Shown here: piece by piece, positions 1-10,909 of the stretch
Position numbering within the stretch: the stretch's first letter is position 1
Layout of the letters: each line of letters starts with the position of its first letter
The notes under the pieces: generated by a model
The model's input: only the letters and a program-made list of their open reading frames with translations
Databases searched by the model: none
Told to the model about the DNA's origin: nothing
Source: Pomacea canaliculata
Lineage: Eukaryota; Mollusca; Gastropoda; Architaenioglossa; Ampullariidae
Direction: 5' to 3'
Length of the DNA: 64,000 nucleotides
Assembly: GCF_003073045.1 (NCBI RefSeq)
Contig: NC_037602.1
Coordinates: forward strand, 2,294,001-2,358,000
Made by a program: the position numbers and the translations under genes

Positions 1-144
1 AGGTTTCAGACTATTTAAAAATATATCTATAAGTTGTATCAGATACCTAGCTGACTCAGCAATTAGCGAGTTATCAAATACTACTGACAAGGGATATAAG
101 GTATCACCATGATTTTTATGCTTTGTATCAAGATGATGCAAATA
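1..144. other. left edge, no feature seen
   Basis: AT-rich sequence before the Tigger insertion. It probably lies in an intron of the minus-strand MYND gene. Nothing else is recognised. Confidence 0.4.
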
Positions 145-1027
145 CAGTGGAACCTCGGTTAGCGAACGCCTCGGATAGCGAATTTTTCGGTTAACGAACA
201 AAAATTTCGCTAAAAATTTGTCTCGGATAGCGAACAAAATTTCGGATAACGAACAAAAATTTCGTTAAAAATTTGTCTCTGATAGCGAACAAAATTTCGG
301 ATAACGAACAGCCACGTGAACCACACGTGACCGACCAGCATGTCATCATTCACGCTCGAGACACAGTTACGATCAGTCGTTCCTTACCTGTGCGCATCCT
401 TCTTATTTAGTGATTGTTGTGCTTTATTTTAATAAGATAATCCTCAATCATGGCTCCAAAAAAGATTAAGAGCAATTAATAGTAGTGAGGTAATGACAAG
501 GACGTGGCCAACAAATGAATTGAAAAAGGAATGATTTCAAAGTATGAAGGTGGCATGCGTCTGTCGGATATGTGATGTCGTCTTACCGAAGAGTTTTACA
601 AAAAATGCAGAAGAAGCAGACACTGGACAAGTTTTTTTCTTCAACCTCAAAGCTACAGAAAAGGAAGTCTCCCCGATTTTATAATGTCACGTGTGCTCAT
701 GGAGAGGGGATTCAAAGCAGTAATTCCACCCCTTCCTCCCCACACCTGTTTCCAACCACGCCGTCTAAACGGCAAGTTTTCTGATGTTTAAATGCTTTCG
801 TTAATGTTTTTATGTTTATTTAACTCCATTTATATTGCATTATAACTTTCTCATTACAAATACCTATATAGCCTGTAACTTTCAAATATTAGCGAGTCAA
901 CAGGGCTGGGAACCAATTAAATCTATTTCCTTTATTTCTTATGGAAAAAATTGTTTCGGATAACGAACATTTCGGTTAACGAACAGCTTTCCAGAACGGA
1001 TTAAGTTCGTTAACCGAGGTTCCACTG
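145..1027 (+). mobile_element. internally deleted Tigger/pogo-type DNA transposon
   Basis: The ends are inverted: CAGTGGAACCTCGGTTA at 145 and its complement ending at 1027, flanked by TA on both sides (143-144, 1028-1029), as expected for Tc1/mariner-superfamily Tigger elements. Several GATAACGAAC/GGTTAACGAAC motifs are repeated just inside both ends. At 450 a short MAPKK-type start is followed by a stop. Downstream, in another frame, is a stretch resembling the pogo/Tigger DNA-binding N-terminus (ISKYEGGMRLSD). At about 600-640 lies a LQKMQKKQTLDKFF tail typical of Tigger transposase C-termini. The DDE core is missing, so this is a non-autonomous deletion derivative. It probably sits in an intron of the neighbouring MYND gene. 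Confidence 0.88.
187..310 (+). repeat. subterminal duplication inside the Tigger element
   Basis: A unit of roughly 55 bp (TTCGGNTAACGAACAAAAATTTCG, then TAAAAATTTGTCTC and GATAGCGAACAAAA) occurs twice in tandem, with a third partial start. Subterminal repeats like this are common in Tigger derivatives and may bind transposase. Confidence 0.75.
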
Positions 1028-1280
1028 TATAAATTTACATTCTGATACAAAGATTATTTTTAAAAGCAGAAGACCATGTGTAACTGAAGGCATGTTTGGA
1101 AACAAAAGCCCTTTATGCCATAAATAACACAACTGAATTATTCTTTTGTACAAAGACTTGGTGCAACTCGCTTTGCTCACCACAATCTTGAATAATTTAA
1201 ACAATGCATGTCGTGCATAAATTTTACATAAACCTTGCAACTGTATAAATACATACAGCACGTGTGTACATTACACAAAC
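1028..1280. other. probable intron of the MYND gene
   Basis: No coding signal or repeat is recognised between the Tigger end and the donor site of the MYND exon. Confidence 0.35.
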
Positions 1281-1447
1281 CTTTAGAAAAGCTGAAGGGA
1301 AAATCACAAAGTGCCATCTCTTTCGCCATGATGGCCTTCATCACAGAACATGTGCATCTGTGGCTCTGTCCAGGTGTGAAAAAACCCTGGTCCAAGTCTG
1401 CTTGTTTGCATGTCTCACTGCAGTAAACTATTGCTTTGCATCCGTCA
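1281..1447 (-). CDS. MYND-type zinc-finger exon (partial gene)
   Basis: Read leftwards, this exon follows a plausible acceptor (TGATCTTTGACAG) and ends at AAAG|GTTTGT. It encodes the second half of a MYND zinc finger: GCKAIVYCSETCKQAD, then a His and Cys in SHRCTC, then KEMALCDFPFSFSK. YCSxTC followed by HxxxC is the MYND Cys/His pattern, and the ALxDFPFxFS tail recalls MSS51/ZMYND17-like proteins. The first Cys pairs must lie in an upstream exon at higher coordinates that I could not place. The remaining exons would lie beyond the left edge. MYND fingers mediate protein-protein contacts. The family call is by motif only and the exact orthologue is unknown. Confidence 0.5.
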
Positions 1448-2250
1448 CTGTCAAAGATCATATTTAAACAGGTGTTTAACTACAAAGACAAAATAAAATG
1501 GAACTGAAATGAAACAAAAAAAAAAATCTATTACAAGCTAAGAAGTAGACAGTTACACTTACAAGGCAAGAAACGTTCGTTTAAAAACAGCATAATCAAG
1601 CATCACAAGCGAAAACTGGGTATTTTTTAACTATAAACTTCATATAAAATGGATTTTGCAAGGAGTGATTAAGTCAAAGACAATGTTTATTTTAGTTTGA
1701 CATTAGTGTGGCTGTGTACGACTTAGCGGCTCTCAGTTCATGTATGATGTTAGTCTGAAGATGGCCAAAAACTTGGAAGAAATAATTATAATAAGTTTAA
1801 GGTAATATAACATGTAAAGATAAGAATATTAACCGCTTGGTATCTTGACTGCAGACGTACAACTACATGACTAGCGCAGGAACGACAACGGCCTTAATGT
1901 AAAGTGTAATTATACAACTCACCAAGTGGTAAAAAACTTCTCTTCTCCCCTTTTATAACATACTGCGCACTGTCGCTTCCATGCATGTTCTTTAGCGTAG
2001 CTGGACATTTATAATGCTAGCATTTACAAGTTAGATGAGTTAGAAGCTAGACAAACACGAGAACGTCCAATCCCTCAGCAATACAACTCACACGAGGGGC
2101 GAAGATCCAGAAATGAGTGAACAGTCGAACATTTGAGTGCATTTTAAAAACTCTTACTAAAACACAGCTTATTCAAGCTGCTATTTACAATGTTTTAACC
2201 AAATACGCGTGGTTTTCACAGCAGAACCCACCGCCATTTCTCAACTTTTA
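1448..2250. other. probable intron or 5' region, no feature seen
   Basis: AT-rich. The exon carrying the first MYND Cys pairs should be here if the MYND gene starts near 2269, but none could be identified. Confidence 0.3.
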
Positions 2251-2251
2251 C

Positions 2252-2269
2252 CTCCTCAAGGCTCGCCAT
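2252..2269 (-). CDS. candidate first coding exon, minus strand (MASLEE)
   Basis: On the minus strand, CCAATC directly precedes ATGGCGAGCCTTGAGGAG and then a GTAAAA donor. This could be the start exon of the leftward MYND gene. The exon is only six codons, so it rests on the start, donor and CCAAT context alone. Confidence 0.25.
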
Positions 2270-2290
2270 GATTGGACAGTTTGGAACAAA

Positions 2291-2333
2291 ATGGCGCAGC
2301 TTCGAAATGTGGAGCTGTTTCCGCTTCTCACTG
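2291..2333 (+). CDS. candidate first coding exon, plus strand (MAQLRNVELFPLLT)
   Basis: AACAAAATGGCG has good start context (A at -3, G at +4). The reading frame stays open for 14 codons and ends at CACTG|GTATTT. It lies 21 bp from the candidate minus-strand start and could form a divergent gene pair. I found no convincing downstream exon before 10 kb, so this remains a signal-level call. Confidence 0.25.
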
Positions 2334-5300
2334 GTATTTTATGCTTTTCGTATAAATTTTATCGGTATTGTAGTACACTATTTTATGGGTGTTATACTAC
2401 ATTATTGACATACACATTCAAGTTCAATGATGACCAATAACTTGTCTATTTTATATTTTTTGTGTGACGTCATACAAACTATTTTTATCCCCAAAGTTTT
2501 GGGAGGGAATCCTGTCAGCAGAAATAAAAGTACCTGTCATCAACATCGTGAAAACGTGAGGTGTTGTGTTCAGATCCCATGTCAGGACAAATATAATCCA
2601 TTCATATTTCTAGTATCTTTGTGATACCACCCATGTAATTTGCTTTACCTCTTGTGAATATATTGCGCACATTGTATTATCCACCGGTATAATTTACTTT
2701 GCCAAATGTGAATGCATATTTCAATTTCATAGTAAATATATTCATATTTCTTAATCTTATCATTTTTGATTCTCTTTAAAAAATGTGCTCTCCTTTTACC
2801 TGAAACTGAAAATTTATATTTCCTATTTTATTACCAGTGGCAATCTACTTTAAGATGAAGTTTGATAATATAGACACCATATTATAGTATATAATTGCAA
2901 GAAGAAATATTATGAGACTTTAAGCATTAAAATAAATGCGAAAATAAGTTGAAGATCGGATTGAATGTGTTGTATGTGTAGTCATAAAAAAGAATTAATG
3001 AAAGAAAAGTGTTCTTTTCACAATTTTCTTCCTATTCAGTCAGGTTAGGTGTGGAATAATAATTAAAATCACAATGCTCTGCATTCTTCCCTCCAAAAAA
3101 AAACAAAAAACAACAATAACACCTAGGCCATGGTCTTCTGCAATGACTACTATTTCCCAGAACCAGGTTTGATGCCATAAGTCATAATGAAAATCAAAAT
3201 CATACATACACTGTGGTTATGACATTTAGGAAAACGATTGTAAATTCCTTATGTATCATAACTTCCTCCCCAGGGATCAACTACATGAAGAACTAGCAAA
3301 TATGCTCGTGGCACTCCTGTAGTACAAATAAGTCATATTGTCCAAAACTTGTGAACTAAGAATCTGCAAATCTATTCTTAAATGGTGCGTTTAATGAAGT
3401 AAATTTCTCATAAGTGGTTTTCAAGATAGTTTTCATTGAGAAACATGCTTCATTTGAAACCTGACAACTACAGCATTTAGATTTGTTGTTTGCTGCATTT
3501 ATTTGTTATTTATTTTTTTTTTTTTTGCAAGCCTATAGCATCAAGTGGAAATAAATTTTAACAAATGCTGACACATATAATGTATGCATTTAAATTGTTA
3601 TAGGCATATCATGTATTTATTAAAAAACTTGTTACCTTGATACAAACTTTAACTCTTGTAGAGCTGGTCAGCTATACTTGTTTTTATATTCTTAGCACCT
3701 TCATTGAAGCGTGTACCTTCACCTCTCCATATTTCTCAGATTCAAAGTTATCAGAGGTATTTTTTTATTATTATTATATCCCTTGCTAACGAAAAAAAAA
3801 CCCAAAAAACAACAGAACATATGCCATATCAAACCCGTTATCGGGAACAGAATGGCACACAACAGTTGCTGTGTGATTTGATTTTCTTTATGGAACCTTC
3901 AGCCATGTTTTCCTGGTAACCATGCAGTCTTGAAAAAGCACAAAAGCCGCGCATGAATAATATCCATTATGTAATATTCGTTTATCTGACTTACTTTGTG
4001 ACTTATTTACATCTGTTTTATTACCTTAACCTTTATTTTGATTTAATGAAGTCGAATCTACATTTTTGTCAGATGCTTTTATTGTTTTATTTTTTATTTT
4101 ATTGGCACACCTTTAAAATGCGATGCACACGGCTGATGCTTATCGGCAGGTATTTGAGCTAAAGCAATGTAAGGTGGCGTGATTTGTTTTCCAGTGGGGT
4201 GACTATGTGAGGTGACCTCTCAGATGACAAGTCCTCTCCATTTGACTACCGTCAGTTGTAACCTAGACTTATTTCCTTTGCTTCGACTACAACAGTTTTA
4301 TTAGACCCAACACCGTTGCAAGAAGCACGGAAACTGAATTTCGATGAATGTGGCACAATTTCTTATAAAAAGTTCGTGCACATATTCCAGGACTGAATTC
4401 ACACACTTCAGCAGCGAGTGAACTGCATGGATTCGTATTCTCAGCTGGGAATACATTCTTCTTTCTGAGATCGGAACAAGGATGGTAATGAGTGAAGTAA
4501 ACGTGTGCTTGCAGTGGTTCTGAATACGGCAAGGAAGCTATAAAATTTTCAGAAAATCGACAACGGTGTGGAAACACGATGCCTTTAGTGTCAGCTGCTT
4601 TCGCACATGGGAAGTATTAATATGTTTATGAAAATGGTTATTTTACTCTTGAATGTGATACTTCCACCAGAGAACATACTACATAGCAGTAGGTGCAGTG
4701 TTTCCAAAGCTCCATTTCGTCAAAGTCGTGTCAATGTATTGAAAACACGAAAGCAGGAACTGGTTTGACCTCCTGAGTAACTTAAGACCGCAGATATAAT
4801 TTATCAATGTCTATGTTCCATCAAAACAACTTCGTTCCTCGACAGACCACGCTACCCCATACCTGCCAAAAGCTCGCACCAGAAGGTGTGGTAAGCGATC
4901 CTTTTTTTATGCTGGAGTGGAACTATGGAACTGGCTGGCATTCTCAGTTCGAGCCATTTCAGACTGTTGAGTTTCAAGAGGGCGTTAAAGGCGTTCTTGC
5001 TTCGGAAATACTTCATGCAGTGACTCTATTCTTACTGCATTCCTATATGTTTTCCATGGTTAAGATGCGTGTATTTTGTCAAGTGTGTGTTTGGGTGAGT
5101 GGGTGAATGTTTTGATGAGGCTACTATTATTTTACACTTTTCTCTTATCAATTGTATTCCATATTCATGGTCTGGTAATGCAAAGGGCGGAAAGTCTGAC
5201 CACATGCTGGTAGTCCACACTCAACAAGCAACCTTATCATTGTTAAATAACAAAATTATGCACACATCCACAAAGAAGAAGTTAAAATAAAAAATCTCTA

Positions 5301-5700
5301 TATTTATTCAGGCTTATTTATCAACAGTAATGTATAGTTTTTTTTTTTTTTTAAATGCGATCAGGTTGATAAATGTAAACATACCAAACAGCTCAAACTT
5401 ATAGTAACACAAAGGATCGTGTGCCAGGAGTGAATAAGATAATTGTTAAATGCAGAGCTATTGATCAAGAATTTGAAGAAAATGTGAAAAATAATAATTT
5501 GTGTAGATTCACGTGTAGTTTCATGCAATTAGCTGGTTATTTGGTGCTTCACGTGATCAAGTGCTTCTGCTGCGTAGGAAAATTATCTCTTTCTGTCTGA
5601 ACCCAAGATCGAGCGGTAAACACAGCAGTCGTCATGTTCTTTGACCACCAAGATAACTGTCATCCTTTCCCGCCTACAAAAGCAAGCAAACAAAGCAAAG
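2334..5700. other. AT-rich stretch without a supported gene
   Basis: Only short spurious reading frames, homopolymer runs (T at about 3510-3526 and 5338-5352) and AT-rich DNA are seen. Confidence 0.6.
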
Positions 5701-5714
5701 CTCATTTGAACGAT

Positions 5715-5895
5715 AAGAATCATCTATCCGTGATAACGTCACTGCAGTGAGGATTGAAAGGATCTGGGTTCAAATTCCGTCTCGTTGACACAGCCGCCAA
5801 ACAAGGCTCACAGCAGGTGTCATGTGTAGCATAAAGCAAGTGTTGCAGGGTATGAACATTGCGAGAGCCTTTTTCTGTCCATTCCTGTCCATGAA
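5715..5895 (+). mobile_element. tRNA-derived SINE copy, family 1
   Basis: A GTGAGGATTG stretch is followed by GGGTTCAAATTCCGTCTCG, which fits an RNA polymerase III B box (GGTTCNANTCC). The downstream body (CATGTGTAGCATAAAGC, then TTGCAGGGTATGAAC) resembles the copy at 44.7-44.9 kb on the other strand. That identifies it as a dispersed SINE rather than a tRNA gene. No clear target duplication is seen. Confidence 0.55.
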
Positions 5896-6904
5896 AGGTC
5901 ATTTATAAGAGAAATAACTTTAAAAAAGGACACTCGTTTACTTGTGTCTTTCATAGCTGCATGGCATTTCTTCACCAAGCTGTTGTTAAAACACTCATCT
6001 AGAAGTCGGATTAAAAGCTTATTCTAAACATCCCATGTATCTTATCAGCGTGTTGGACCAAGCATCCGACTTATCGACATAGTTGTGTTAGCATTTGTCT
6101 GTCTCATTAATTCCCAATTATTTATTTCTCAATCCATAAACAGTATCTACTTGTTTTAACATAACACATATTTTTGCCTGTTGTCACTTCTTTCTAGTTT
6201 TTTTGTAAACTCATTTCGTTTCGAGAAAATCTCATTGACATAAGAGGTTTTACGGATCCTTAGAACTGAACCCAATTCTCACCTTGTACTACAGAAGAAG
6301 TACAGAACAAACAAAAACATGGAAGTATACTTACCAGCGCTGTTATTCTTTATTGCACGATTAGTCTGTTGTTCATAAAGATATCTAAGTTACACGATGG
6401 TGTCAAGTTCAAACAGTGGGTCGCCGTATATGTGTTATCTTGTTCAACTCAGTGAAATGCAAGCACAAAGGTATTGCTGATAGTCTGACCTGACTGAATT
6501 ACTGACATAAGCAGTCTCCGCTTGCTTTTTCAGCAGAAATGTTTACAGGCTTTATACTGCGACTCAAATATAATAATACCCCACAACATTCTTCTACTGA
6601 AGTAGGATAAAATGTCCTTTAAGTGGGCACTACCCTCTTTTTATTTGCGTGTGTGTGTGTGCTTGTACGCGCTACTATAAAAAAAATAGTTAAAAGTTGC
6701 TTTAAGCTGTCACAGCGGCAGAAAAAAAAATGAAGATGAATAGACATTCTGAGACCAGATAACCAGAGAGAATGAAGCAAATATAAATTGAGGGTTTTTT
6801 TAGGGCGGTAGGGGGAAGGGAGAAAGTATTGGTGTGTCCACTGAGTACATATGGGAGTAAACTGTAGCGTCTGAAATATATCTGCTTCAACTCTAAGTAA
6901 GCAG
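5896..6904. other. no gene seen
   Basis: AT-rich non-coding DNA with a short GT run near 6650. Open frames on both strands are short and unrecognised. Confidence 0.55.
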
Positions 6905-7071
6905 CTACTTGGCACGCTCGGGTATTGTATTATTCACAAATCAACTACTTGGCAAGTTCGGGTACTTATTGTAGCATTCATAAAGCAGATACTTGTCACG
7001 CTCAGGTGCTTATTGTAGCATTCACAAAGAACCACTTGGCATTCTCGGGTGCTTACTGTAGCATTCACAAT
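6905..7071 (+). repeat. ~40-44 bp minisatellite, four imperfect copies
   Basis: Copies start near 6905, 6945, 6989 and 7032. Each begins TACTTGGCA or a variant, continues with CTCGGGT, and ends TTGTAGCATTCACAAA or a variant. The first copy is the most diverged. Periods are about 40, 44 and 43 bp. Confidence 0.85.
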
Positions 7072-7751
7072 CTCGACTTTTTTTTTTTAGGCACATTTAT
7101 CACATCATATGATCGATTACTGAGATTGATAGTGGTATCACAGGCGAACCACCACGTCGTGTCTCAAGACACACCAGCTTGTTGGGCTACGTGCTGTTTG
7201 CTGTGGTAGGAAGCATTCACCTCCCCGAGTGAGGTCAGTAACTGTGGGCAAGTGACCCAGATACAGGCTCAACATCCAGGACAAGAGTTCAGGTCAAAGT
7301 GTGAGCAGACCTCTGTCCTCTGATCATCTTTAAGTGACAGGTAGATCGCTGAGGTTCACATTTTTTTAATGCTAACAAACGCTGATTAGATAAGTTACTG
7401 ACAAAACTAGTTTTATGACCCTCAGAGAGGAGACTGACAGCAGTCCTCAATTACAGACCATCTCATACTTTAACTACGGAGTCGAGACATCGCGTTTGTA
7501 TAGTTGATTGTAGGGGTGTCATATCGACATTAAAGGGATTCTAAAGGCAAAATAAAACTGCTTAGAATCGCGTAAAGAGTAGGATAAATTTGAATCTCGT
7601 CTATTTATATGTGTGTTCATGTGGAAAACGTTGAAGGTTTTTAGTAGAATGTTGTTTAATAAGAGAAATTACACGGGACTCTTTTTTGCTTCCACGAAGT
7701 CTCGTTCTCCATCACGTGACCCTATGACGTGTGGTTTCCATAGTGAGAACC
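7072..7751. other. no gene seen
   Basis: No coding frame or repeat is recognised before the THAP start. Confidence 0.5.
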
Positions 7752-7940
7752 ATGCCTCGAGAATGTGCTGCACCCGATTGTCACGAAAAGATGGGAAAAG
7801 ATTCAAAATTTCTTTTCATCAGTTTCCGAAAGACAGAGCCTTACAAGCCTGACACACAGAGTGCGTCATACGAATAAAAAGACGTCAAATCTTCGCAATG
7901 ACCACAGACACTTCCTGTGTGCGACGTCATAAGGAGACTG
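7752..7940 (+). pseudogene. broken THAP-type zinc finger
   Basis: ATG at 7752 opens MPRECAAPDCHEKMGKDSK. One base short near 7802, the frame continues as ISFHQFPKDRALQA. After a stop it reads on with VIRIKRRQIFAMTTD and CVRRH. Together these give the THAP C2CH order: C-x4-C, FHxFPKD, then C-x3-H. THAP fingers bind DNA in P-element transposases and in host THAP proteins. The conserved Trp expected after the FPKD segment is missing where the stop lies. With one frameshift and one stop it is either a gene or transposon fossil or, less likely, a poorly called exon. Confidence 0.55.
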
Positions 7941-7976
7941 ATGTCATAAGAAGACTCTGACATCACAAGAAGACTC
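7921..7976 (+). repeat. short tandem repeat, ~18-19 bp x 3
   Basis: Three diverged copies of GTCATAAGAAGACTCTGA-like sequence (GTCATAAGGAGACTGAT, GTCATAAGAAGACTCTGAC, ATCACAAGAAGACTCATC). The array overlaps the end of the THAP remnant. Confidence 0.7.
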
Positions 7977-10909
7977 ATCTGCTTGACCATCTCGGAAGCT
8001 ATCGTGGTTACTCGGCGGAAGGACACAAGGGTCGATTTCACTGAATCTTTTCGATTTTTATAAACATCGGCGACCGAAATAGTGCTAATAAGTGGTAATT
8101 AAGTGAGAAACGAATCATTTATTTCTCCTGTATTGCTCTCGTGCTCTGTAATTGTAACTAAATATAGTTTTGAAACGTTTGACCGTCGCCACAGCCTTAT
8201 GACATGCGCAGGTGTGTGTGTGTGTGCGCGGGCGAACGGTCATGTTCATACGACAGCTTATTAATGTCTGTGTTCTAATATTTAACCGTGTAACAATATC
8301 TTTATGAAACTTTTTTTAACAGATACGAGGTTTAGACCAGAGTGACCGCGCCCGCTGAACCATCCCAGGCCTCTAGAACCATTCCAGTTTCTTTTTAGAC
8401 TATCATATTTAGTAAACTTGATTGTCTGGAGGATGTTTTTCGACAAGCGTTGTTTAAAGAGAATATTTCATTAAACAAACTACTATTGTTTTCACGATTT
8501 TTTTTAAATATATAAATAATCCTAGACTCCATTTACGACTTCGACATCAGCGGCAGATGGATGCAACAAAGCTTGTGAAGACATTTTACTTATGTGTAAG
8601 AGTATAAATACGCATTTTTTAAATTCCAGGAGTTGACAAATCACAGCAAAGATTAGATGAGGTTATTATTATTATTTATCTCGCTAGCTAGCTTTCCCGC
8701 ATACAGTTCTACCTCCGCACACCAGCAAAACAAAAGTGCCTTTTCTCTTTGACCTACCTTTCTCTACCAAACATTCACACACTAATATTGCTTTTATAAA
8801 GTCTTTAAAACTCCATCTTTCCAGTCTGTAAACACCCTGACAGTGACAGTAGTGACAGTGTTTGTGATTTGTGTCCAAGCTGTTGACCTTTCACTGTAGA
8901 GATTTCTGGCAGGTGGTTCGGACAGAGATATAAGGTGTTTGGATGTAATAAATTTTGTGTGTGTATAGGAGATTTTTTTTTTTTTTTTTTTTTGAGGCTA
9001 TTAAATGTCAGAAGATTCCGTATACGTGAGAAGTATGTGCATTAAAAATATTCAATATTATTATTATATGCACGCGCACTTACATACCTCACAATGACAT
9101 TTTTTTTTGAAGACAGGATTTGATTTTACGGGTAAGCTTGCACCAGCTCATTTCAAAGTGTGCACGTGCTGGATCGGTGTTAAAAATAGTAAAGACCAGC
9201 CGAGTTTGTCTAAAAGGATACCTGTCATTTCACACCTGTTTATTTATGTTTAATGTTAAAACTCTAACATAGACTTCGCAATGAAAATCACCCACAGACA
9301 TGAAAACTACGCGATGCTCAACAATTCAAACTATCATTTTTGCGGGCTCAGCTTCAGTTTCGCAAATGATTATTTCCTTCCTGTGGGTCGTTAGATATAG
9401 GATGTTGTTCTCAACATTCCAGGTAAGGAAAATAACTTCATCATTTTTTTTTTCTTTTAAATCAGTGTCTTCAAACGTGCAGCTGTGATGTTTCGTTCAC
9501 CACGGCTGACAGCCGCTGGTACAGCTCCTGCCCTCCCATCAGGTTATTCCTTCGTGAGGAGAATCTGTCACATCAGCCATGCAACTGTGTGTGTTGGGGG
9601 TAGGTGGGTGGGAGGTGGACTGCGTTGCGAGTTTTAGCAGCAGGCGGGTCAAACCGCTCTGTCCCTAAACTGGAAACTACGTTTCGACAAGGCTCTCGGT
9701 ATTCGGTTTCGTCTCTTGAAGCGCTCGGTCTGGGCCACCGAGACCGACATTGTTTGCCCCTTGCACAACGAGGGCGCTGTGCAGCAGCTCTCCTGCGTTT
9801 GCGCGCACTTGACTCTTCGAAAATAACTCGTGGGTAGAGCAGGCTAATGAAGCTCATTACCTCAAAATTAAACAAAATACCCCATGTGTTGGCAATGACT
9901 TGCAATATTAAAGCATTCTGCTGGGTATATTTAATAATTTAGAATAAAATTAGACAGCCGGTGCTCTTTTCAATTGATTGGTAAAGGATTTCAACCTTTC
10001 ACCCCTTTTCGGCGAAAAATAGGCAAACCTGTCCGCACGGTTAGCATTATTTTGTTGTATTTTTTTAAAAAATGTGAGGGAGAGGGAGAGGCCGGTTTTC
10101 CATGTAGGAAAGGAACTAGTAATTGCCGCGTTGCTGGAGACTGAATAAATTATGTCATAAATCGCAGTCGACTGATTTGTCGTGGTGTAGAGTAGTGCTG
10201 TTATGATGTAAACCACGACAATGCAGCCGGCTACAACACAAATGGCCGGCTTGCAGTAGCAGACGGACTTCGTTTAGACCAAAAACATGGACTGCATTTC
10301 GCGTTTATCGTCTGCGGATTTTCAACTCGCAGTTTAGTAGCTGCTTCTGCAAACTAAGTGGATTTCGTAAGCTACATTTCATTTATTCCTGTCGATGCTA
10401 TGTTCCGTTTCTTGTTGCCTTTTCTCGTCGCATGCTGTCTGCTCGATTACAACGACTGGTCAACGATTGGGTGACGTCAGCGAATGTACACCGAACTCAT
10501 TTTGTAATTGTTCAAACCACGGTAACAGTTTTTTTGTCACGCCTATGTACTCGATGATTGACAGGCACAGGGAGTATTTATCTTTGTTTCATCGCACCCG
10601 CCCAAACAGGCTTTAAGACCACAGTGCTGACAGCAGTTCTATGTGGGTGGTCAGTAATGGTGGCATGTACACAGGCAAGTGAGTGGCTGCAAGTCTCAAA
10701 ACAGGAACAAAAAGTAACAAAGGACTGCGGTGGGAATCCGGTTTGAGTAGCTTTGCACTTCAGTTAGCAAAAATAGATTGATTATTTGCTCGGCTGTTTG
10801 ACACAAGACACCTGTGCCTGTAGGTTTTCCAATTAAACAGGAATCAAAGAAGCGGGGAGTGAAGGGCAAGAAAAATAGAAGAGGGTGTAGACAGCCTTGA
10901 ATAAGGAAA
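7977..10909. other. intergenic stretch upstream of the CH25H-like gene
   Basis: Mostly AT-rich, with a T run at 8970-8992. A more GC/CpG-rich patch at about 9500-9840 has overlapping unrecognised frames on both strands. It could be a promoter or 5' untranslated exon of the next gene, but no defined signal was found. Confidence 0.45.
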
